Of a DNA stretch of 5,548 nucleotides, positions 1 to 5,548 are shown piece by piece. Position 1 is the stretch's first letter. Every line of letters starts with the position of its first letter. Source of the stretch: Minisyncoccota bacterium (GTDB lineage: Bacteria; Patescibacteriota; Minisyncoccia; Minisyncoccales; Minisyncoccaceae); NCBI GenBank assembly GCA_028690275.1, contig JAQVBN010000042.1:1-5548 (forward strand), given 5' to 3'. Under the pieces are notes generated by a model. The model was not told where the DNA came from. It did not search any database and saw nothing but the letters and a program-made list of their open reading frames with translations. A program made the position numbers and the translations under genes.

Positions 1-47
1 GATATTTTTATAAAACAAAAGATTTGTTTCTAAATTAAAATACTTAA

Positions 48-872
48 ATGAAATATTTTTACGAAAAACTAGCGGATGACAGTTTAAAAATTGGGTATAA
101 GGTTAAAAAAGATATTTATTCTAAAAAGAATAAAAACAATAAAATAGAAGTTGTGGAAAATGCTCTTTTGGGGAAAATATTTGTTTTAAACAGTGAAATT
201 AGTTTGATCGAAAAATACGAGTTTGCTTTTAGTGAAATGGTAGTGCATTCTATTATGTTTTCTCATCCTAAGCCAGAAAAGGTTCTTTTGATTGGTGAAA
301 TCGATAGGGGCATTTTGAAGGAAATAGTTAAGCACAAGAACGTAAATGAAATTTATTTCATTTCTAGTAATAAAGAAGCAAAAGAGGTTTTTCAAAAAAA
401 TTTTTCTAATTTAACTGTAAAAGATGAAGTTAAGATAAAAACAGTTTTCGATGATTCTTTGGAGTATATTAATAATTTCGAAGATTATTTTGATGTAATT
501 ATTATTGATTCTAAGGAAGCTAATTTGAGAAAAAAAGACTTTTTGAAGTCTGCATTTAAGGCTTTGACCAGAGAGGGAATGATTTCTTTAGTTTCTGGAA
601 GTTTAAAAAGAGCTTCTGATATAAACAATGAGGTTAAATTATTTAAAACCGTTTTTAGATATCCCACAGTTATTAGAATACCCTCTACTCAAGAAATTTT
701 TTCAGACTTAGGGGTGGTATTAGCCTCTAAAAAAATTAATGTGTCAGAAATAAGTTTAAGGACTTTAATCTCTAGATTTAAACAATTCAAAGAAGCTAAA
801 AATCTAAAATATTACTCTCCAGAGATTTATTTATCTTCTCTCGTTATTCCAAAATTTTACGATATCAAGTAA
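48..872 (+). CDS. Spermidine-synthase-like protein with degenerate active site
   Basis: The 274-residue protein has the length and layout of polyamine aminopropyltransferases (SpeE family). These transfer aminopropyl from decarboxylated SAM to putrescine in the cytoplasm. Seen in the sequence: an N-terminal beta-rich part, roughly residues 1-60; a family-like segment around SEMVVHSIMFSHPKPEKVLLIG (split at 62-71 and 72-83); a Rossmann core with DVIIIDS at 149-155; and a C-terminal YYSPEIYLSSLVIPKF stretch (255-270) resembling the family's closing motif. Key positions are altered. The usual GGGDGG loop reads GEIDRG (83-88), the acidic residue expected after the next strand is replaced around ISSN (105-108), and the usual DSTDP reads DSKEA (154-158). 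It may therefore have lost, or changed, aminopropyl transfer; a non-catalytic or other SAM-dependent role is possible. The ATG at 48 gives a family-like N-terminus. No Shine-Dalgarno precedes it; a weak TAAAAT (36-41) lies 6 bases upstream without a clear -35. The fold is fairly sure, the activity is not. Confidence 0.82.
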   Translation: MKYFYEKLADDSLKIGYKVKKDIYSKKNKNNKIEVVENALLGKIFVLNSEISLIEKYEFAFSEMVVHSIMFSHPKPEKVLLIGEIDRGILKEIVKHKNVNEIYFISSNKEAKEVFQKNFSNLTVKDEVKIKTVFDDSLEYINNFEDYFDVIIIDSKEANLRKKDFLKSAFKALTREGMISLVSGSLKRASDINNEVKLFKTVFRYPTVIRIPSTQEIFSDLGVVLASKKINVSEISLRTLISRFKQFKEAKNLKYYSPEIYLSSLVIPKFYDIK

Positions 873-879
873 AATTTTG
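850..879 (+). terminator. Perfect 11-bp inverted repeat, candidate intrinsic terminator
   Basis: CAAAATTTTAC (850-860) and GTAAAATTTTG (869-879) are exact reverse complements separated by an 8-base loop (861-868). The stem contains the last codons and the TAA stop of the upstream gene. It is followed by a T-rich tract (880-900) interrupted by a few other bases. Position and shape fit a Rho-independent terminator for the first gene, just before secA. The stem has only two G-C pairs, and each arm contains the self-palindromic AAAATTTT, so it is weaker than a textbook terminator. It could instead be a protein-binding site, since its right end overlaps the putative secA -35 box. Confidence 0.5.
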
Positions 880-905
880 TTGATTATTTTCCTATTTTAT
901 ATAAT
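877..905 (+). promoter_or_regulatory. Candidate secA promoter with -10 close to the start codon
   Basis: A perfect TATAAT (900-905) lies 17 bases after a poor -35 candidate, TTGTTG (877-882), which keeps only the TTG of TTGACA. The -10 box ends 9 bases before the secA ATG, so a transcript starting at the usual distance would have a leader of about five bases or fewer. The region is AT-rich, so a chance TATAAT is possible. Support comes from the matching geometry in front of secD. Confidence 0.5.
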
Positions 906-914
906 AATAACTCT

Positions 915-3347
915 ATGTTTAATTTAACTAAAATTTTTGGTGACGCAAATGAGAAATACGTCAAAAGTTTAGAACCTGTTCTAAGCAAAATAGATGGATT
1001 AGAAGAAGAATATTCAAAGCTTTCAAAAGAAGATTTTCCTAAAAAGACTCAGGAATTTAAAGATAGATTGGTGAAAGGAGAAACTTTGGATGATCTTTTA
1101 CCAGAAGCTTTTGCATTAACAAGAGAAGCTTCTAAAAGAGTATTAAATCAAAGACATTTTAGAGTTCAGCTTATTGGTGGAATTGTCTTGCATCAAGGAA
1201 AGATCGCAGAAATGAAAACAGGAGAGGGTAAAACTTTAACAGCCACCCTTCCTTTATATTTAAACGCTCTTGAGGGAAAGGGTGTTCATTCTGTTACAGT
1301 TAATGATTATTTAGCAAAAAGAGAACTTGTTTGGATGGGTCAGATATATCATTATTTAGGATTATCGACTTCATGTTTAAATCACGAACAATCTTTTATC
1401 TATGATCCTAATTTTAAAAAAGAAGAAGAGGCTGATGAGATAAGAGATGATTTGGGAAGTTTCAAGGTGGTAGAAGACTATTTAAAACCTTGTACCAGAA
1501 AAGAGGCTTATTTAGCTGATATAACTTATACTACTAATAATGAGCTAGGATTTGATTATTTAAAGGATAATATGGTTTTTTCTTTAAAGGATAAATCTCA
1601 AAGGGAATTAAACTATGTTATTGTTGATGAGGTGGATTCTGTTTTAATTGATGAATCAAGAACACCTTTAATTATTTCTGCCCCTGATGCCGAGTCATCA
1701 AATTGGTATGTTGAATTTGCTAAAATTATTCCTAGATTAAACAAGGAAACTGATTACGAAGTAGATGAGAAATTGAAAGCAGTTACTTTGACTGAAAGTG
1801 GAATTAATAAAATAGAAGAGACTTTGGGAGAAGGAGATATTTACAATGAAAGAGGTATAAAATATCTTCATCATTTAGAAGAAGCTTTAAAGGCAGAAGT
1901 TCTTTTTCATAAAGATAAGGATTATGTTGTAAAAGATGGTGAGATTGTTATTGTAGATACTTTTACGGGAAGATTAATGCCTGGAAGAAGGTGGTCTTCT
2001 GGATTACATCAAGCAATTGAAGCTAAAGAAGGAGTTAAGGTTAACCCAGAATCAATTACTTTAGCCTCTATTACTTTTCAGAACTTTTTTAGAATTTATA
2101 AAAAATTAGCTGGTATGACTGGAACTGCTGTAACTTCAGCAGAGGAATTTGATAAAGTCTATGGTCTTGATGTTATCGTTATTCCAACTAATAAAAAGAC
2201 AAAGAGAGAGGATCTAAAGGATAAGATATATAAAACAGAAAGGGCTAAGTTTGAAGCTGTGGCTAAAAAAATCAAGGAGAAGCACGAAACAGGACAGCCA
2301 GTTTTAGTTGGAACAACTTCTATTGAAAAAAATGAATATTTAGGAAAATTACTTGAAAGAGAAGGAGTTCCTCATAATATTTTAAATGCTAAGAATCATG
2401 AAAGAGAGGGAGAGATAATTGCTCAGGCAGGAAGAAAAGGAGGGGTAACCGTGGCAACAAACATGGCTGGGCGTGGAGTTGATATTTTACTTGGAGGAAA
2501 TCCAGGAACAGAAGAAGAGCGAGCGGAGGTTAAGGCTTTAGGGGGATTGTATGTTATTGGAACCGAAAGACATGAAGCTCGAAGAATTGATAATCAATTA
2601 AGGGGAAGAGCAGGAAGGCAGGGAGACGAAGGATTCTCTGAGTTTTATCTTTCGCTAGAAGATGACTTAATTAGAATTTTTGGAGGAGACCGAATGATGG
2701 ATCTTATGGACAAACTTAAAGTTCCTGAAGATATGCCTATTGAAAATTCTTTAATTTCTAAAAGTGTTGAATCAGCTCAATCTAAAATTGAGGGAATGCA
2801 TTTTGATTCAAGGAAACATACCTTAGAATATGACGATGTTTTAAATCTTCAGAGAACTAGAATCTATAGAGAAAGAGATGATATTTTAAAAAGATTTGAT
2901 GAGGGTAATTTGAGAGAACTAATGCTTGAAAAAGTAGAGAAGATTTCTCAAAATAAAGAGGATTATTTGAAAAAAATAGAAGAAGTTGGTGAGGATAACA
3001 TGAAACAAATTGAAAGAATTGCTTCTTTGAAAGTTATTGATACGATGTGGATTGAGCACTTAGAAAATATGGAAAGTTTAAGGGATTCTGTTAGAATTAG
3101 AGCTTATGGACAGAGAGATCCACTTATTGAGTACAAGAAAGAGGGAAGAAAGATGTACGAAGAATTGGTTTCTACAATGGATAAGATGATTATTGATGCT
3201 ATTTTAAAAGCAAAGATAACAACTCAACCCAAAGAAGAAGTTAAACCAATAGTTGTTAACACAGGAGCTAAGATTAGCAGAAATGATCCTTGCCCTTGTG
3301 GTTCTGGTAAAAAGTATAAAAAATGTTGCTATCCTAAGTTTGGCTAA
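915..3347 (+). CDS. secA: Protein translocase ATPase SecA
   Basis: SecA is the cytoplasmic motor that binds preproteins and drives them through SecYEG by ATP hydrolysis. Visible landmarks: [22 protein letters not shown] region (68-89); Walker A MKTGEGKT (100-107); [14 protein letters not shown] (207-220); Walker [14 protein letters not shown] (235-247); preprotein-binding domain with [16 protein letters not shown] (351-366); LAGMTGTA (398-405); second nucleotide-binding domain with [16 protein letters not shown] (515-530) and the arginine-finger region [11 protein letters not shown] (561-571); scaffold helix; two-helix finger with [15 protein letters not shown] (705-719); and a zinc-binding SEC-C tail with C793, C795, C804 and C805. 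At 810 residues it is shorter than E. coli SecA (901). The reduction falls largely between residues 658 and 705, where the helical wing domain normally lies. An extra segment of about 35 residues sits at 157-193 in the first nucleotide-binding domain. The ATG at 915 gives the normal SecA N-terminus (FNLTKIFGD). No Shine-Dalgarno is present. Confidence 0.98.
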   Translation: MFNLTKIFGDANEKYVKSLEPVLSKIDGLEEEYSKLSKEDFPKKTQEFKDRLVKGETLDDLLPEAFALTREASKRVLNQRHFRVQLIGGIVLHQGKIAEMKTGEGKTLTATLPLYLNALEGKGVHSVTVNDYLAKRELVWMGQIYHYLGLSTSCLNHEQSFIYDPNFKKEEEADEIRDDLGSFKVVEDYLKPCTRKEAYLADITYTTNNELGFDYLKDNMVFSLKDKSQRELNYVIVDEVDSVLIDESRTPLIISAPDAESSNWYVEFAKIIPRLNKETDYEVDEKLKAVTLTESGINKIEETLGEGDIYNERGIKYLHHLEEALKAEVLFHKDKDYVVKDGEIVIVDTFTGRLMPGRRWSSGLHQAIEAKEGVKVNPESITLASITFQNFFRIYKKLAGMTGTAVTSAEEFDKVYGLDVIVIPTNKKTKREDLKDKIYKTERAKFEAVAKKIKEKHETGQPVLVGTTSIEKNEYLGKLLEREGVPHNILNAKNHEREGEIIAQAGRKGGVTVATNMAGRGVDILLGGNPGTEEERAEVKALGGLYVIGTERHEARRIDNQLRGRAGRQGDEGFSEFYLSLEDDLIRIFGGDRMMDLMDKLKVPEDMPIENSLISKSVESAQSKIEGMHFDSRKHTLEYDDVLNLQRTRIYRERDDILKRFDEGNLRELMLEKVEKISQNKEDYLKKIEEVGEDNMKQIERIASLKVIDTMWIEHLENMESLRDSVRIRAYGQRDPLIEYKKEGRKMYEELVSTMDKMIIDAILKAKITTQPKEEVKPIVVNTGAKISRNDPCPCGSGKKYKKCCYPKFG

Positions 3348-3351
3348 TATT

Positions 3352-3981
3352 ATGGATTTATTAGAAGAAGTAAAATTAATTGTGCAAAAAGAGTTAATTT
3401 CTATTAATTCTTGTCATGAGTGGGAGCACACAGAAAGAGTGTATAGAGTAGCTTTGTTGATTGGCGAAAAAGAGAAGGCTGATTTAGAAATTCTTTCTTT
3501 GGCTGCTATTTTACATGATATTGGGAGAAAAGATGATGACGGTATTATTGATCATGCTGAAAGGGGTGCTGTTCTAGCTCAAGAAATACTTGAAAGATAT
3601 AATTATCCTCAAGAAAAAATAGATAAAGTTTGTCATTGTATAAAAGTCCATAGATATAGGAATAACAACATTCCAGAGAGTTTAGAAGCTAAGATATTAT
3701 ATGATGCTGACAAATTAGATGCTATTGGAGCTATTGGAATTGGAAGAGCCTTTTCTTACGCAGGTCATATTGGAGCTAAAGTTCACAATAAGGGTGTTGA
3801 TGTGGTGAAAGCAGAAGATTTTTCTTCGGACGATACTGCTTGGAGAGAGTATGAGGTTAAATTAAAATATATTAAAGACAAGATGTTTACTGACGAAGGG
3901 AGAAGAATTGCTGAAGAAAGGCATGTTTTTATGGAACAATTTTTTAAAAGATTGAACAAGGAGGTTGAGGGAGAGCTTTAA
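3352..3981 (+). CDS. HD-domain phosphohydrolase, YedJ-like
   Basis: This 209-residue cytoplasmic protein belongs to the HD superfamily of metal-dependent phosphohydrolases. Seen motifs: H26 in EWEHTERV (23-30), the defining H55-D56 in AAILHDIGRK (51-60), H68 in DHAERG (67-72), H96 and H100 in CHCIKVH (94-100), and YDADKLDAIGAIGIGRAF (117-134), which closely resembles the matching block of E. coli YedJ-type proteins. All expected metal ligands appear intact, so it is probably active. The substrate cannot be read from sequence; nucleotides or other phosphoesters are possible. I chose ATG 3352. The frame is open back to 3253, but that would overlap the secA zinc-tail codons in another frame and add 33 residues without family resemblance. 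It starts 4 bases after the secA stop with no Shine-Dalgarno, so co-transcription with secA and translation by reinitiation are likely. No link to export is shown beyond position. Confidence 0.9.
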   Translation: MDLLEEVKLIVQKELISINSCHEWEHTERVYRVALLIGEKEKADLEILSLAAILHDIGRKDDDGIIDHAERGAVLAQEILERYNYPQEKIDKVCHCIKVHRYRNNNIPESLEAKILYDADKLDAIGAIGIGRAFSYAGHIGAKVHNKGVDVVKAEDFSSDDTAWREYEVKLKYIKDKMFTDEGRRIAEERHVFMEQFFKRLNKEVEGEL

Positions 3982-3982
3982 T

Positions 3983-4011
3983 TTGACAAATTACCAATTT
4001 CACTCTATATT
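3983..4011 (+). promoter_or_regulatory. Sigma70-type promoter for secD-secF
   Basis: A perfect -35 box TTGACA (3983-3988), a 17-base spacer, and a -10 box TATATT (4006-4011, five of six matches to TATAAT) form a near-consensus promoter in the 38-base gap after the HD gene. The -10 box ends 8 bases before the secD ATG. Initiation at A4018 would leave a two-base leader and initiation at A4020 none, so the mRNA is predicted to be leaderless. The -35 box lies inside the small palindrome AATTTGACAAATT (3980-3992). Confidence 0.75.
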
Positions 4012-4019
4012 TCAATTAT

Positions 4020-5417
4020 ATGACAAATAAATTGTTAAATCTCTATTTTGGATTATTGATATTGCTTATGTTAACAGCAGGGGCTTATCTTTTTCCAAGC
4101 ACAACAAATCAAGGAATTGATTTTATTAATCAAAAGACAAATTGGCAAATTCCTAAAATGAGCGAAGAAGGCTTTAATTTAGGGCTCGACTTAAAAGGTG
4201 GGGTTCATTTAGAATATGAGGCTGATTTAAGTCAAATAGATGCTAGCGAAAAAGAGTCTGCCATGAATGGACTTCGAGATGTTATTGAAAGAAGAGTTAA
4301 TATTTATGGAGTAACCGAGCCAATCGTACAAATTTCAGGAGATGATAGAATTGTGGTTGAACTTCCAGGGGTTGAAAGTATTGAGGATGCTATCACTTGG
4401 ATTGGAGAAACACCTTTACTTCAGTTTTTAGAGCAAAGAAGTGAGGAAGAGGTTAAGGCAATTTCTGATATGTGGACTCAAATTGAGGGTAAAACATTAG
4501 AAGAAATTCAAACTATAGATGGTTGGGAGGTTGCTTTTCAAAATCCATATCAAGAAACAGAGTTAACAGGAAAGTATTTAAAAAAGGCGGTTCTTTCTTT
4601 TGATCAAACAATGATGCAACCAATTATTGAATTAGAGTTTGATGATGAGGGGTCTAAATTATTTGAAGAAATTACAGAAAGAAATATTGGTAAAACCTTA
4701 GCTATTTATTTAGACGGACAACCTATTATTGGAGATTTCTATGCCCCAAGAGTTGATGAAAAGATTTCGGGAGGAAAGGCTATTATTCAAGGAGATTCTG
4801 ATATAGAAGAGGCAAGGACAATTGTTCAAAGATTGAATCAAGGAGCTCTTCCTGTTCCATTATCAGAACCAATCGTACAACAAAAGATTGGTCCAACATT
4901 GGGACAAACTTCATTAGATAACGCAGTTAAGGCAGGAGTTTTAGGATTTATTGCTGTGGTTGTCTTCCTAATTTTCTTTTATAGATTTCCTGGATTATTA
5001 GCTTCAGGAGCATTAATTTTATATGTTTTATTACTATTTTCAATCATCAAATTAACTGGGGCAACATTAACCCTTGCTGGACTAGGAGGTATTATTTTAT
5101 CTGTTGGTATGGCTATTGATGCTAACATCTTAATCTTTTCAAGAATGAAAGAAGAGCTTGAAAATGGAAGTGATCTTGCTTCTTCTATTGAAAGAGGAGT
5201 ATCGAGAGCTTGGCCAGCGATTCGTGATGGAAATATAACTACCTTAATTATTGCTATCATTTTATATTTACTTGGAACAAGTTTTGTAAAAGCTTTTGCC
5301 TTTACATTGATTATTGGTATTTTAGTTAGTATGTTCTCTGCAATAGTAGCAACAAGGATTTCTTTATTATTCTTTGCAAGAGGATGGATTGCTAAAATTA
5401 AAGGGATTTGGGCATAA
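4020..5417 (+). CDS. secD: Protein translocase subunit SecD
   Basis: SecD partners SecF in the membrane and uses the proton-motive force to pull translocating proteins out on the far side of SecYEG. The 465 residues show one N-terminal membrane segment (about 5-25), a large external domain (about 26-302), and five further membrane segments (about 303-321, 325-345, 348-372, 404-420, 424-447). That is the six-segment topology of the family. Signature motifs: NLGLDLKGGVHLEYEAD (53-69), RRVNIYGVTEPIVQISG (91-107), RIVVELPGV (110-118), LNQGALPVPL (272-281), QKIGPTLGQTSLDNAVKAG (288-306) and VGMAIDANILIFSRMKEEL (362-380). D367 corresponds to the conserved membrane aspartate needed for proton-coupled function in studied SecDF proteins. 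It is much shorter than E. coli SecD (615) because the external domain is compact, as is common outside Proteobacteria. The ATG at 4020 places the first membrane segment correctly. No Shine-Dalgarno is seen. Confidence 0.97.
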   Translation: MTNKLLNLYFGLLILLMLTAGAYLFPSTTNQGIDFINQKTNWQIPKMSEEGFNLGLDLKGGVHLEYEADLSQIDASEKESAMNGLRDVIERRVNIYGVTEPIVQISGDDRIVVELPGVESIEDAITWIGETPLLQFLEQRSEEEVKAISDMWTQIEGKTLEEIQTIDGWEVAFQNPYQETELTGKYLKKAVLSFDQTMMQPIIELEFDDEGSKLFEEITERNIGKTLAIYLDGQPIIGDFYAPRVDEKISGGKAIIQGDSDIEEARTIVQRLNQGALPVPLSEPIVQQKIGPTLGQTSLDNAVKAGVLGFIAVVVFLIFFYRFPGLLASGALILYVLLLFSIIKLTGATLTLAGLGGIILSVGMAIDANILIFSRMKEELENGSDLASSIERGVSRAWPAIRDGNITTLIIAIILYLLGTSFVKAFAFTLIIGILVSMFSAIVATRISLLFFARGWIAKIKGIWA

Positions 5418-5422
5418 ATTAT

Positions 5423-5548
5423 ATGATAAACTTTATTAAATATTCTAAAATTTATTTCAGCATTGCTATTATCTGTCTTTTGGCTAGTATTTTTTCTTTA
5501 AGTTTTTTTGGCTTAAATCTAGGTATGGATTTTAAGGGAGGATCTTCT
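5423..5548 (+). CDS. secF: Protein translocase subunit SecF, N-terminal fragment
   Basis: The frame from ATG 5423 stays open to the window edge, giving the first 42 residues of SecF, the SecD partner in the proton-driven export complex. It shows a hydrophobic first membrane segment (about 11-29, IYFSIAIICLLASIF at 10-24) followed by GLNLGMDFKGGSS (30-42). The latter is the SecF counterpart of the first conserved SecDF block. It begins 5 bases after the secD stop, so the pair is surely co-transcribed, and without a Shine-Dalgarno its translation may depend on ribosomes finishing secD. The rest of the gene lies outside the window; truncation here is only the window boundary. Confidence 0.93.
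   Translation, partial: MINFIKYSKIYFSIAIICLLASIFSLSFFGLNLGMDFKGGSS

Noticed and set aside
1..47. Possible promoter for the first gene (TAAAAT at 36-41)
   Set aside because: No acceptable -35 box lies 16-18 bases upstream and the region is almost pure A/T, so the match is too weak to annotate. The window also starts too close to exclude read-through from upstream.
186..395. Reverse-strand open frame inside the spermidine-synthase-like gene
   Set aside because: It lies fully within a well-supported forward gene, has no recognisable motif, and is expected by chance in AT-rich coding DNA. The same applies to the reverse frame at 485-667.
3253..3351. An upstream in-frame extension of the HD gene beginning within the end of secA
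   Set aside because: It would overlap the codons of the SecA zinc-binding tail in another frame, and the 33 extra residues show no HD-family resemblance. ATG 3352 directly after the secA stop fits better.
4320..4880. Exact 12-base repeat CCAATCGTACAA at 4320-4331 and 4869-4880
   Set aside because: Both copies encode PIVQ within EPIVQ, at two places in SecD where the family has similar short strands. Only two copies exist, so it is best explained by coding constraint, not by a repeat element.
4979..5260. Reverse-strand open frame inside secD
   Set aside because: It is antisense to the conserved membrane segments of SecD, and its translation has no family features.
48..5548. Recoding of UGA as glycine, as in some CPR lineages
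   Set aside because: All complete genes are full length with standard stops, end in TAA, and contain no in-frame TGA, so there is no evidence of an altered code.

Overview
The window is AT-rich bacterial DNA, densely coding, with every gene on the + strand and gaps of only 4 to 42 bases. It holds the core of a Sec protein-export locus. The order is a spermidine-synthase-like protein, secA, a small HD-domain phosphohydrolase, secD, and the first 42 codons of secF, which runs off the right edge. All four complete genes end in TAA. UGA is not needed as a sense codon, because the reading frames are full length under the standard code. Very low GC, short intergenic gaps, an 810-residue SecA with a shortened C-terminal half, a compact 465-residue SecD and separate secD and secF genes would fit a small-genome bacterium such as a member of Patescibacteria (CPR, Parcubacteria-like). 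That placement is inference: there is no rRNA or other phylogenetic marker here, and SecA or SecD trees would settle it.

Layout: bases 1-47 are the non-coding lead-in to the first gene. Bases 48-872 encode a spermidine-synthase-fold protein whose cofactor and catalytic motifs are eroded. A perfect 11-bp inverted repeat (850-879) spans its stop codon. A candidate promoter sits just before secA (915-3347). The HD-domain gene (3352-3981) follows secA after 4 bases. A near-consensus sigma70-type promoter (3983-4011) fills most of the 38-base gap before secD (4020-5417), and secF begins 5 bases after secD ends (5423 onward).

Function: SecA is the ATPase that pushes unfolded preproteins through the SecYEG channel. 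SecD and SecF form the membrane complex that uses the proton-motive force to complete translocation on the outer side. These three belong together. The HD protein looks like a YedJ-type metal-dependent phosphohydrolase, and its position between secA and secD suggests co-transcription with secA, not a proven role in export.

The most interesting signals are as follows. Promoter -10 boxes lie only 8-9 bases upstream of the secA and secD start codons, which predicts leaderless mRNAs. No recognisable Shine-Dalgarno sequence precedes any of the five starts. SecA appears to lack most of its helical wing domain. The aminopropyltransferase-like protein has lost its conserved glycine-rich and acidic SAM-site residues. 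I found no RNA genes, CRISPR array, mobile element or wholly new system in this window.
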